Positions 8,078 through 16,518 of a stretch of DNA of 64,000 nucleotides are shown here, piece after piece. Each line of letters starts with the position of its first letter. Positions within the stretch are counted from its first letter, which is position 1. The translations under genes and the position numbers were made by a program. Location: positions 8,362-72,361 of the forward strand of contig CAZOMV010000012.1 of the NCBI GenBank assembly GCA_964580995.1, in the 5' to 3' direction. This DNA comes from JAKJEP01 sp964580995. Lineage in GTDB: Bacteria > Planctomycetota > Phycisphaerae > Sedimentisphaerales > SM23-30. Below the pieces are notes generated by a model that did no database searches, was not told where the DNA came from, and worked only from the letters and a program-made list of their open reading frames with translations.

Positions 8078-8754
8078 AAATGCTGGCCTTGTTGAAGCAG
8101 GAAGTAGAGGAGATTCTGATCTTCAGTATCCTGCCGATTCTCTTCATCGTAATACTGATGGGTGCGGTCGGCTTTAACCTGCCGTGGGATGGGACGAACC
8201 AGATGCAATATCACGCCGTGGATGTGTATGGCGTGGAAAGGCTGCCGGATTGCTTAATAACTGGCTGGGTCTGGTTCTTTCTGCTGTTTCCCATTATCAG
8301 CGCCGGTCTGGGGATATTCCAGATGCGAAATGATCTGGCCAAGAAGATATCCGTTTTTCTTTCCACGCACGCGACTATGCGGGATCAGATACTTACAGTA
8401 AGGATACTGGTTGGTTTGGGTTTTCTGCTGGTGCTGGTTTTGTCGGTTTTGATTTTGTATCTGAGCTGGGTTTACGATGCCGGGTTGCAGGCGGTACCGG
8501 GGGTAGTTGGTTTCCTGGTGCGGATGTTTGCCGGGGTATGGCTGCTTTCGTTTGCCTGTTATGCCCTGGGTTTAGTAACGGCGGTGCATCCTTCCCGGCT
8601 GGTTGTCTATACAGTGCCGGTGGTGCTGGCAGCGATACTACTATTGCTGGTTTTCATCAAGGGATTTGGGATAGAGGCTTTTTTGCTGCTGGCGGTGGCA
8701 GCGGCGATGAGCCTGTTTTGTCTCTGGCAGAAATACACGAACATGCCTTTATGA
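8074..8754 (+). CDS. ABC transporter membrane subunit
   Basis: The start is the ATG at 8074, seven bases after AGGAGG and overlapping the ATPase stop by 4 bases. The 226-residue product has about six hydrophobic segments and few charged residues outside the N-terminus and the loop after the second segment. It shows no close match to a named permease family. Position and coupling make it the membrane partner of the ATPase. The substrate is unknown; related YtrA-regulated systems respond to cell-envelope stress or peptide antibiotics. Confidence 0.8.
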   Translation: MKMLALLKQEVEEILIFSILPILFIVILMGAVGFNLPWDGTNQMQYHAVDVYGVERLPDCLITGWVWFFLLFPIISAGLGIFQMRNDLAKKISVFLSTHATMRDQILTVRILVGLGFLLVLVLSVLILYLSWVYDAGLQAVPGVVGFLVRMFAGVWLLSFACYALGLVTAVHPSRLVVYTVPVVLAAILLLLVFIKGFGIEAFLLLAVAAAMSLFCLWQKYTNMPL

Positions 8755-8764
8755 GGGAAATATT

Positions 8765-10438
8765 ATGAATATTCGCACAAATCACCCGCTCCGAATTACC
8801 AGTGTCTGTTTTATCACGCTCTTGATTTTCCTGGCCGTTCTTTCCGGCCTACGAAAATTAGTGGAAATTATGTTTTGGGATGCCACTTCCTATCGGTCCC
8901 TGCCCTACCAAATGACCCGTTTAACGGTGCGTGTACCTACGCTGGATCCTACCTTGGAAAGGGAATCCAAAATACAATATCCGGGCTTTATCAGCATGGC
9001 TCTTCGCGATGTTAATGCTTATCTAACCAACTTTGCTCTGTTCGACCAGAATACCTATTTAAAATATCCAAATAACCATGAGATATTTGTCAAAGACGAT
9101 ACCAACGATAAATTATTCCGGCTGAAGAAAATTGGCCGGGTATATTTTGCAGAAGAAAAAGGACTGTTTGTTTTTGAACGAATTCCCGATCTCCGGACCT
9201 CACCGCCGGAGACGGAAACTTCCGTCACCTATTTTGGGCCAAAGGGAGCCGGGGAAACACCCTCCTCTGCCCTGGGCGGGTTTGCCGAACCGATCAGTAC
9301 CGCTGAACCTTTAGGAACCCAACTAATCATTTATGACCGGCATACATCCTGTTTTTATCGATTGAATATGAGTGAGACAAGTGTTACACAAGGACCTAAA
9401 TTAACGGACAATTTAGAATATATGCAGCTTTCTGGTATCGAAAAGAATCCGGGGATTGTCGAGCTGCACTGGCAGCCGCCGCAGGTGTACACAGAAGAAT
9501 CTTCGGACCAGCAGGAGGAAAATTCCGCTTCCGCCCGCAAAATACCTAAAATTATTCCTTTGCCGATGAATTCGCCTTTACGAGGTGGCAGCTATTGGGG
9601 GGCTTTTATTCCGGTGCTGAAGGGCGATGGTACGATTGAAAAACTGGACGTGGAGACGCTGAAAATTACCGGGACACTGGGACATCTGGTAGGGGATAAC
9701 AAGATCACAATCGTTACACCGCGGAATTTGCTGGCTTATAATGTGAAGCCGCTGGTATATAACGGGGAGTATAAAGGATTGGCTGTTGGCGGTTTGGGGC
9801 GAAATCTGAATCAGGCTGCCATTGTCCTATTTGATGAGGGGGGAGCGATCACTAAAATAGAGGAAAATCCGGATCAAACCCGGTTTCGTCCTGATTCATT
9901 GACGGCATCCTATGTCGATCTCACCGCCGATATATGGCATCGTCCCGGCGGGCCGTTATATAAAGTCACGAAATTTCTGGCGGAGACTTTGAGTCCGCTG
10001 GCGGTGAATATGGTTAGCTGTTATACGGCGGGTAAATTTGAGGCAATTTCGTCGCGGCGGGCGTTATTCTTTTTGTCGGATACCTATACCGCCCAGACGG
10101 TTCTGCGGGATGACAATGAATTAACGGCCGGGCTGCAGGTAATCGGGCTTTCCCTGCCTGCCGGTCTTTTGGGGCTTTTTCTGGCCTGGCGGGTGTCGAA
10201 GAATGCGCGGCAGGTGGGGCTGTCGCGGAATATGCAGACGTTCTGGATTATTATGGTGATCTTTTTCGGCATCCCGGCGTATATCACATACCGGCTGACG
10301 CGGCCGGAGATGGTGCTGGTGAGCTGCCGGAATTGCGGGCAGATGCGCCGGCCGGATCAGGAACTCTGCCACCAGTGCAAAAGCCCCTGGGCCATCCCGG
10401 AACTGGTTCCGCCGGCCTGGCGGGTTCGGGAAGGATAA
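8765..10438 (+). CDS. Membrane protein with large extracytoplasmic domain and C-terminal zinc ribbon
   Basis: The 557-residue protein has an N-terminal membrane anchor (about residues 10-34). A long predicted extracytoplasmic beta-rich part follows at about 35-450. Two more membrane helices lie near residues 455-515 (VIGLSLPAGLLGLFLAW and FWIIMVIFFGIPAYITY). The short cytoplasmic tail carries four Cys in CRNCGQ...CHQC, a rubredoxin-like knuckle. I do not recognise the family. It is the fourth gene of the gntR-ABC unit, with GAGGG ahead of the ATG and a 10-base gap. It may be an accessory sensor or substrate-handling subunit that reports across the membrane through the zinc ribbon; this is an inference. 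Confidence 0.75.
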   Translation: MNIRTNHPLRITSVCFITLLIFLAVLSGLRKLVEIMFWDATSYRSLPYQMTRLTVRVPTLDPTLERESKIQYPGFISMALRDVNAYLTNFALFDQNTYLKYPNNHEIFVKDDTNDKLFRLKKIGRVYFAEEKGLFVFERIPDLRTSPPETETSVTYFGPKGAGETPSSALGGFAEPISTAEPLGTQLIIYDRHTSCFYRLNMSETSVTQGPKLTDNLEYMQLSGIEKNPGIVELHWQPPQVYTEESSDQQEENSASARKIPKIIPLPMNSPLRGGSYWGAFIPVLKGDGTIEKLDVETLKITGTLGHLVGDNKITIVTPRNLLAYNVKPLVYNGEYKGLAVGGLGRNLNQAAIVLFDEGGAITKIEENPDQTRFRPDSLTASYVDLTADIWHRPGGPLYKVTKFLAETLSPLAVNMVSCYTAGKFEAISSRRALFFLSDTYTAQTVLRDDNELTAGLQVIGLSLPAGLLGLFLAWRVSKNARQVGLSRNMQTFWIIMVIFFGIPAYITYRLTRPEMVLVSCRNCGQMRRPDQELCHQCKSPWAIPELVPPAWRVREG

Positions 10439-10460
10439 AGATATCCAGGAAAAATGGGTA

Positions 10461-11015
10461 ATGGCAGAAAATTCGGAATTTTTTACCATGGTTCAACTGG
10501 CCCGGCAAGGCGGGCGGGATCACAGGAACGAACTGGCCCTGGTGGCGCAGCCGCGTATCAACGGCTTTTTCCTGCGTCTCACCCTGAATCCGGAGCTTGC
10601 CGAAGATCTCACCCAGGATACCCTCCTGTCGATGCTCGTCCATATCACCCGCCTGGAGAAAACGGAAAAGTTCTGGCCGTGGCTGTACCGCATTGCCTGG
10701 AACAGATTACAGCAGCACTATCGCCAACAAAAAATTCATGCGGCGATCCCGCTTGCCGAGCTAAACGGCTGCCCGCTGGAGATTCGGGAATCCCAGCTCC
10801 CGGCTTTACAGAGGCTCATCCATCAGGAAGCTCTGGATAAGCTGCACCTTGCCATCGGCGGGTTAAAGGAAAACTACCGCCAACTGATTGACATGCGCTG
10901 CCGGCGGCACATGACCTACGCGCAGATCGCCCATCGCCAGCAATGCAACCCCCTCCAGGCTCGCCTGCGTTTTTTCCGCGCCAAAGAATCCCTCCGCCAG
11001 ACCATCGGAGTGTAA
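10461..11015 (+). CDS. ECF-type sigma factor (divergent)
   Basis: This 184-residue protein has a recognisable region 2 (LAEDLTQDTLLSML, then KFWPWLYRIAWNRLQQHYR, about residues 46-92) and a weaker region 4 at the C-terminus (MTYAQIAHRQQCNPLQARLRFFRAKESLR). The region 4 helix-turn-helix lacks the usual small residue pattern, so DNA specificity is probably unusual. AGGAA lies upstream of the ATG. It follows the zinc-ribbon protein by 22 bases and may be the last gene of that operon. No anti-sigma gene follows; the upstream zinc-ribbon membrane protein could take that role. Confidence 0.8.
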   Translation: MAENSEFFTMVQLARQGGRDHRNELALVAQPRINGFFLRLTLNPELAEDLTQDTLLSMLVHITRLEKTEKFWPWLYRIAWNRLQQHYRQQKIHAAIPLAELNGCPLEIRESQLPALQRLIHQEALDKLHLAIGGLKENYRQLIDMRCRRHMTYAQIAHRQQCNPLQARLRFFRAKESLRQTIGV

Positions 11016-11474
11016 ATAGACATTACGTCATGGCCGTGGCACAATTGACGAACCGCCGTGAGCCTGCGGTGGGAAGGTGGTATCCGGAAGAAGAGCAAGA
11101 CAGCCTAAAGGCTGAACTCAGAACGGGACTGACCGGCCAGGGGTGTCCGATAATCGTAAACACACTGGCTGGGCGGGATCCCGGCGGGTGTCTATCGCCT
11201 ACGCGTGAAAGCCGGATAAATGCTTAAGATATCTATGGTTATGATTTAAGCCGGGAAAGGCGGTTATGTCTGATATTTCCCTTGTAAGACCTATCTTGAA
11301 GATTGTGGATCGGGTAATCAAAAAGGGATGAATCGGTTCCCAAAATCGGCCGATATTTGGAAAAAGATCGGCCAACCCGATTGATAGGCACATATGGAGC
11401 TTTTCATCCATTGCACCGCATCAGGAATTTGTTGAAATAAAAAGCTTCAGCTACAACTAACGGAAGAACCGTGG
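11016..11474 (+). other. Long structured leader ahead of the TonB-dependent receptor
   Basis: No gene was found in these 459 bases. Several helices can be drawn: ACCGC/GCGGT near 11053-11072, AGCCT/AGGCT near 11102-11114, GCCAG..GTGT/ACAC.CTGGC near 11138-11173, the palindrome CGGGATCCCG near 11177-11186, GCTTAA/TTAAGC near 11223-11251, and GGCCGAT/ATCGGCC at 11348-11354 and 11367-11373. The conserved core of the cobalamin, TPP, SAM, c-di-GMP or Moco riboswitches was not found. It may be an untranslated leader RNA controlling the receptor, or only GC-rich spacer. Confidence 0.4.
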
Positions 11475-13547
11475 ATGTTGAAAAGATATAGTATTGCCCG
11501 TTCCAGAATCATGCAGGCGTTTCTTTTAGTCTGGTGTGCGGTATTCCCGGCTGTTATATGGGGGCAGGATCCGAATCTTCCTCCCCAGGTCCCTACGGAG
11601 AATGCCGGGCCGGAAGAAGACCTGGTTGACATGTCGCTGGAAGATCTGATGGAGGTGGAGGTGGATACGGTGTATAGCGCCTCCAAGCACACCCAGAAGG
11701 TGACGGAGGCCCCCTCCTCGGTAACGATTGTCACGGCGGAGGAAATCAAGCTGTACGGCTACCGGACGCTGGCGGATATTATCAACAGCGCCCGGGGTTT
11801 TTATCTGAACTATGACCGCAATTACCATTATATGGGGATTCGGGGATTCGGCCGGCCGGGGGATTATAACATTCGCGTGCTGGTGCTGGTGGACGGGCAC
11901 CGAACCAACGAAGGGGTGGATGATTCGGCGGCGATCGGGACCGATTTTCTGCTGGATGTCGATACCATCGAGCGGGTGGAAATCATTCGCGGGCCGGGTT
12001 CCTCCCTGTACGGCAGCAATGCCCTGTTTGCGGTTATTAATGTCATCACCAAGAACGGCGCCCAGAACAGCGGGCTGGAGCTGTCGGGAGAGCTGGGCAG
12101 TTTCGACACGAAGAAAGGGCGGGCCAGCTTCGGGAAAAAATGGGGTGAAGATGTGGATTTATATCTTTCTTCCACCCTGTACAAAAGCGACGGCGATACC
12201 TTGTATATCAAGGAATTTGATGATCCGCTGACAAATAACGGTTATGTGGACCTGGATGAAGACAAGTTCAACAATTTGTTTGCCAAGCTCACTTGGCGGG
12301 ATTTTACGTTGGAGGCGGCCTCGGTCAGCCGCAAAAAGGAAATTCCCACCGCTCCCTGGGATAGCATATTCGGCGATCCGGCTACGGTCTCGTATGATGA
12401 CCGGGTGATGGTGGGATTAACGTATGACCATGAATTTTCTGAAGTGGGTTCGGTTTTAGGGCGGGTGACGTATAATCATTCTAATTATGACGGCCGCTGG
12501 CCGTATGATTATGCGGAGGAAACGGATCCGGAGCCGTACCGGGTGTTGAACAGCGATTACTGGAAGGCCAGGTTTTGGCAGGGAGAATGGCAGTTTACCT
12601 ATACCCAGATCGAAAGGCATACGATCACCACGGGGGTGGAAATGCGCTATCATGTGCGGCAGGATCAGGCGTCGTGGGATGAGGAAGGAACGGTCTTTCT
12701 GGATGACCAGCGGCATTCCAAAAGCTGGGGGGTCTTTGCCCAGGATGAATACAAGATTCTGGATAACCTGATTTTGAACGGCGGGATTCGGTATGACCGG
12801 TATGATGCCTTTGGCGGAACGACCAATCCGCGGCTGGCGGCGATTTACAATCCGTTTGCCAAGACGACGGTGAAGCTGATGTACGGCACAGCCTTTCGCA
12901 GTCCCACCGTCTATGAACTCTATTATGACGATGGCGGTTATACGGCCAAACAAAGTCCGGACCTGGATCCGGAGACCATCGACACGTATGAAGTGGTATT
13001 GGAGCAGTATCTCACCCGGCAAATTCTCGGATCCGTGTCCGGATTTTATTATGAGATGGATGATTTGATTGCGCAAAAGATTGATCCGACGGACGGCTTG
13101 CTGATTTTTGAGAATCTGGATCAGGTGAAAGCCCAAGGGGTGGAGTTTGAGCTGGATGGCAAATGGGACAACGGTTGGAAAAGCCGGCTCAGTTATGCCC
13201 TGGTTCATACGGAAGATGGGGAGACCGGAGAAAAACTGGAGAATTCGCCGCGGCATCTGGTGAAAGGCAATCTGATTATACCCATCGTTAAAGAAAAGTT
13301 GTTTGCTGGGTTGGAAATGCAATATAACGGGGACCGCAAGACGCTTGCCGATCATCACACCGATGATTACCTGATATCGAATATGACTTTGACCTGCCTG
13401 AACCTGCGGGAAGGATTGGAAATTTCCGCCGGTATTTATAATGTTTTTGACAAGCATTACGGCTATCCCGGTTTTGCCGAGCATACGCAGGACATCATCG
13501 AGCAGGACGGCCGCAGCTTCCGGGTTAAACTGACCTATCGCTTCTAA
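11475..13547 (+). CDS. TonB-dependent outer-membrane receptor (BtuB-like fold)
   Basis: The 690-residue protein starts with a signal peptide (to about residue 28, AVIWGQ). An acidic spacer with a TonB-box-like stretch (VEVDTVYSASK) follows, then a plug domain at about 70-190 (APSSVTIVTAEEI, RVLVLVDGHR, ERVEIIRGPGSSLYGSNA) and a 22-strand-type barrel ending in the outer-membrane signature Phe (KLTYRF). Plug and barrel sequences resemble vitamin B12 and siderophore receptors; the ligand cannot be named. It is monocistronic, behind a long structured leader, and its stop codon interlocks with that of the convergent radical SAM gene. A B12 role would suit the B12-binding enzyme next door, but this is conjecture. 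Confidence 0.9.
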   Translation: MLKRYSIARSRIMQAFLLVWCAVFPAVIWGQDPNLPPQVPTENAGPEEDLVDMSLEDLMEVEVDTVYSASKHTQKVTEAPSSVTIVTAEEIKLYGYRTLADIINSARGFYLNYDRNYHYMGIRGFGRPGDYNIRVLVLVDGHRTNEGVDDSAAIGTDFLLDVDTIERVEIIRGPGSSLYGSNALFAVINVITKNGAQNSGLELSGELGSFDTKKGRASFGKKWGEDVDLYLSSTLYKSDGDTLYIKEFDDPLTNNGYVDLDEDKFNNLFAKLTWRDFTLEAASVSRKKEIPTAPWDSIFGDPATVSYDDRVMVGLTYDHEFSEVGSVLGRVTYNHSNYDGRWPYDYAEETDPEPYRVLNSDYWKARFWQGEWQFTYTQIERHTITTGVEMRYHVRQDQASWDEEGTVFLDDQRHSKSWGVFAQDEYKILDNLILNGGIRYDRYDAFGGTTNPRLAAIYNPFAKTTVKLMYGTAFRSPTVYELYYDDGGYTAKQSPDLDPETIDTYEVVLEQYLTRQILGSVSGFYYEMDDLIAQKIDPTDGLLIFENLDQVKAQGVEFELDGKWDNGWKSRLSYALVHTEDGETGEKLENSPRHLVKGNLIIPIVKEKLFAGLEMQYNGDRKTLADHHTDDYLISNMTLTCLNLREGLEISAGIYNVFDKHYGYPGFAEHTQDIIEQDGRSFRVKLTYRF

Positions 13548-15022
13548 TCCGGCGTATTCTGGCGGCTGATTTTTTCGAAGTGGACGCCCAGGATGGCCAG
13601 CTCGACGGCGGCGGGCAGGGATTTGATCCGGGTGAAAGAGGTTTTCAGCAGGAGTTTCCAGTATAAAAATCGGGCGCGGGAGAGCAGGCCGATTTTCCAC
13701 ATGCTTTTGGCGGCCGCCAGTAAATCCTTGCCATTAATTTTATGGATGGTGGTGGGTTTGTAGTTTTTCAGAAACACATGGATGCGCTGGTAATACTGTT
13801 TGGGATGGTAGATGGTGGAGATCACCTTATGGTAGCCATCCAGCAGTTCGGTTTTTCCCATGCGCGGAATGAAGTTGATGCTGCCGTCGGTGTTTTCGCC
13901 GCTGGTGCTGTGCAAGAGCCGGCCTTCGCGGCTGAGGCGGTGCCACAACTGGGTCTGGGGCAGGGCATTCAAAACCCCCACCATCGCGGTCACGACGCCG
14001 GAATTCTGGATAAAGCGGATCTGGTCCTCAAAGATGCCTTTGGTATCGCTGTCAAAGCCGACAATAAAGCCGCCCATCACCTGCAGACCGTTTTTATGAA
14101 GAATCCGAATGGACTCCTCCGGATCGATAGTGGTATTTTGAAGTTTATTGCATTCCTTCAGGCTTTCCAGGCTGGGCGTTTCCAGACCCAGAAAGACCTT
14201 GTTGAAGTTCGCCTGGCTCATCATTTTCATCAGTTCCGGATCCTGGGCCAAGTCCACGCTGGCCTCGGTAATAATGACAAAAGGATATTTATGCTCCTTC
14301 TGCCAGCGAATCAGATGAGGGAGCATTGCTTTCACGTTTTTCTTGTTGCCGATGAAATTGTCATCGACAATAAAAAGTTCCCTTCGCCAGCCGGCGTCAT
14401 ACAAGGACTGGATTTCCGCGAGAAGCTGCTGGGGGCTTTTGGTGCGGGGTTTGCGGCCGTACATAACAATGATGTCGCAAAATTCACAGTTAAAGGGGCA
14501 GCCGCGCGAATACTGAATCGGCATTGATACATAATTCTTCATATTAATGAGTGACCACATGGGCACAGGGGTTTGGCTGATGTCGGGGCGGATGGTCGAG
14601 GTGTAAACCGGCTGGGCTTTGCCTTGCGCCAGGTCCGAGAGAAACAGGGGCAAGGTTACTTCCGCCTCATTGAGGACCAGGTGATCCACTCCCTGAAAGA
14701 CCTCCGGCTGCGAAGTGGCCGCGGGACCGCCCACCACCACCACCTTTCCCCGGGCTTTGCAGCGGGTAATGATTTCCTGGGCGCTGGGAATCTGGATGAT
14801 CATGGCGCCGATGAAAACATAATCCGCCCAGTCGATCTGCTCATCCTTGAGTTTGGCCACGTTGACATCCACGAGCTGTTTGGACCAGTTTTCGGGGAGC
14901 ATGGCGGCAATGGTCATCAGGCCCAGGGGCGGATAGGCCGCTTTTTTGGAAATATACTTGAGAACACTTTTAAAACTCCAGAAGGTCTCCGGATACTCAG
15001 GGTACACCAATAGAATATTCAT
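13544..15022 (-). CDS. B12-binding-domain radical SAM enzyme, DUF4070 type
   Basis: The start chosen is the ATG at 15022, twelve bases after AAGGA; an upstream in-frame ATG lacks a binding site. The 492 residues comprise a B12-binding domain (1-150), a radical SAM domain with Cys165, Cys169 and Cys172 (RGCPFNCEFC), and a DUF4070-type tail. Enzymes of this plan include hopanoid methylases and many tailoring methylases, usually acting on lipids or natural products. The substrate is unknown. There are only four shared bases with the convergent receptor gene. A repeat element (15049-15136) sits immediately upstream and must carry or separate its promoter. Confidence 0.9.
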   Translation of the reverse strand: MNILLVYPEYPETFWSFKSVLKYISKKAAYPPLGLMTIAAMLPENWSKQLVDVNVAKLKDEQIDWADYVFIGAMIIQIPSAQEIITRCKARGKVVVVGGPAATSQPEVFQGVDHLVLNEAEVTLPLFLSDLAQGKAQPVYTSTIRPDISQTPVPMWSLINMKNYVSMPIQYSRGCPFNCEFCDIIVMYGRKPRTKSPQQLLAEIQSLYDAGWRRELFIVDDNFIGNKKNVKAMLPHLIRWQKEHKYPFVIITEASVDLAQDPELMKMMSQANFNKVFLGLETPSLESLKECNKLQNTTIDPEESIRILHKNGLQVMGGFIVGFDSDTKGIFEDQIRFIQNSGVVTAMVGVLNALPQTQLWHRLSREGRLLHSTSGENTDGSINFIPRMGKTELLDGYHKVISTIYHPKQYYQRIHVFLKNYKPTTIHKINGKDLLAAAKSMWKIGLLSRARFLYWKLLLKTSFTRIKSLPAAVELAILGVHFEKISRQNTPD

Positions 15023-15048
15023 TACTTTTTCCTTATATGGCAAAATCT

Positions 15049-15136
15049 GACGCCAGCGTCAAAAGCTCGTCGTCCCCTTGTTATTGGGGGGCCAGAGCCG
15101 TTTTGGAAGTCAATATTGACTTTTGGCGTTTCCGTT
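15049..15136 (+). repeat. Dispersed MITE-like element, copy 1
   Basis: This 88-base element begins GACGCCAGCGTCAAAAGC and ends TTTTGGCGTTTCCGTT. It has an internal hairpin (a GCTC/GAGC arm enclosing CCCC-TTGTTATT-GGGG). Its ends are imperfect inverted repeats. It is flanked by the direct repeat AAATCT (15043-15048 and 15137-15142), which looks like a target-site duplication. Copies 2 and 3 lie at 19021 and 28508. It sits 26 bases upstream of the radical SAM start. Confidence 0.8.
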
Positions 15137-15273
15137 AAATCTGTCTGTTACACCCTGCTGCTGGAATTTATTGAAAGGCAGTAGAATTGTGTTTCCTTGA
15201 CAGAGCCACTGATAATTATATGCCGAAAGTACCAGGGAGACACGGTAAAATTTTGCAGACAGAATAATTTTGG

Positions 15274-15307
15274 CTGATTCCAGGGCCGCGGCCAAACCGG
15301 GAATCAG
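15274..15307 (-). terminator. Hairpin overlapping the argJ stop
   Basis: CTGATTCC and GGAATCAG form an 8-bp stem that includes the argJ stop codon. On the minus strand AAAATTATT follows, without a U-run. It may stabilise the mRNA end or act as a weak terminator. Confidence 0.4.
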
Positions 15308-16506
15308 GTATGATAATCGGCGTTAATGCTTACATATCCATGAGATAAGTCGCAGGTGTAGCAGAAATCCTCGCATTTTCCCGCACCTAAAGAAACATGG
15401 ACCGTCCATTGTTTGGCCTTCATTTTCCGGCTTAACTGGGTGCCGTTGAACTTGGCCGGTCGGCCGTTTCGGAAAACAGTGACATTCGCCACTTTGCAGG
15501 TTAATTTTTCGGGATGGAATCGCGCCTTGCTGTAACCGATGGCGCTGACGATCCGGCCCCAGTTGGGATCGGCGCCGAAGAAGGCGCAGCGGACCAGGGG
15601 GCTATCGACGATGGCCCGTACGGCCTGGCGGGCTTCCTGGGGATTGGCCGCCTGGGTAATGCGGACGGTGACGGCACAGGTGGCGCCTTCGCCGTCGATG
15701 GCGATCTGGCGGGCCAGATCGTCGCAAATCTGCCAGAGTGCCTGGTGGAACCGCTGGTAGTCGGCTGTGGGCCGGGTGATGCGGGGGTTGCCGGCCCGAC
15801 CGCTGGCCAGGACGACGGCGGTGTCGCTGGTGCTGGTGTGATTATCGACCGTTACTTTGTTGAAGGTAAGGTCCACAGCCTGGGCGAGGGACCGCCGCAA
15901 CAGGGCGGGACTGATGTTGGCGTCGGTGGTGATAAAGGCCAGCATGGTGGCCATGTTGGGGGCAATCATGCCGGAGCCTTTGGCGATGCCGGCCAGTTGC
16001 ACGGTTTTGCCGCCGAGGCGGATTTGCCGGTAGGCGGTTTTCTTTTTGGTGTCGGTGGTGAGGATGGCCTGGGCCAGATTGTTACCGGCTTTAGCGGTGC
16101 AGCTCAGGCCGGCCCGGGCGGCCTCGATCCCGCTGTGCACCTTTTCCATCGGCAGGAATTCGCCGATGATGCCGGTGGAGGCGACGAGAATGCGCTTGGG
16201 GGCGATGTTCAGTTCCCGGCCCAGTTGTTGGCAGATGGCCAGCGTATCGCGAAAGCCCCGCTGGCCGGTGCAGGCATTGGAGTTGCCGGCATTGACAAAG
16301 ACCGCCTGGAGCTTGCCGGAGCGGACATGCTCACGGCTGATTACCACAGGGGCGGAGACAATTTTGTTAGTGGTGAAGACGGCGGCGGCGTCGCAGGGCC
16401 GGTCGGCAACGATCAGGCCCAGGTCGAGAGCGCCGCTACGTTTGAGACCGGCCCGGACGGCGGCGGCCCGGAATCCCTTTGGCGCGGTTACTGTCTGATT
16501 AGTCAT
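15304..16506 (-). CDS. argJ: Bifunctional glutamate N-acetyltransferase / amino-acid acetyltransferase
   Basis: ArgJ transfers acetyl from N-acetylornithine to glutamate (cyclic arginine pathway) and may also use acetyl-CoA. All 400 residues are present. The self-cleavage site is APNMATMLAF with the nucleophile Thr187, so the precursor splits into alpha and beta chains. The oxyanion-hole motif STGIIG and the KGSGMI segment are intact. AAGGA precedes the ATG. It follows argC by 12 bases on the minus strand, and the two form an arginine operon. Whether it is mono- or bifunctional cannot be read from sequence alone. Confidence 0.96.
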   Translation of the reverse strand: MTNQTVTAPKGFRAAAVRAGLKRSGALDLGLIVADRPCDAAAVFTTNKIVSAPVVISREHVRSGKLQAVFVNAGNSNACTGQRGFRDTLAICQQLGRELNIAPKRILVASTGIIGEFLPMEKVHSGIEAARAGLSCTAKAGNNLAQAILTTDTKKKTAYRQIRLGGKTVQLAGIAKGSGMIAPNMATMLAFITTDANISPALLRRSLAQAVDLTFNKVTVDNHTSTSDTAVVLASGRAGNPRITRPTADYQRFHQALWQICDDLARQIAIDGEGATCAVTVRITQAANPQEARQAVRAIVDSPLVRCAFFGADPNWGRIVSAIGYSKARFHPEKLTCKVANVTVFRNGRPAKFNGTQLSRKMKAKQWTVHVSLGAGKCEDFCYTCDLSHGYVSINADYHT

Positions 16507-16518
16507 GATGGCTGTTCC

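Noticed and set aside
11047..11062. A fourth copy of the MITE-like element
   Set aside because: TTGACGAACCGCC resembles the reversed right end of the element over 13 bases only; neither the inner hairpin nor the other end follows.
11016..11230. Cobalamin riboswitch ahead of the TonB-dependent receptor
   Set aside because: The GC-rich leader has a GTGGGAAGG stretch, but the conserved GCCACTG core and the CAGGAGACC-like box are not found in order.
12456..13700. Minus-strand open frame (414 codons) opposite the TonB-dependent receptor
   Set aside because: The receptor has signal peptide, plug and barrel-end features; the opposite frame has none and is rich in Arg/Ile/Pro shadows.
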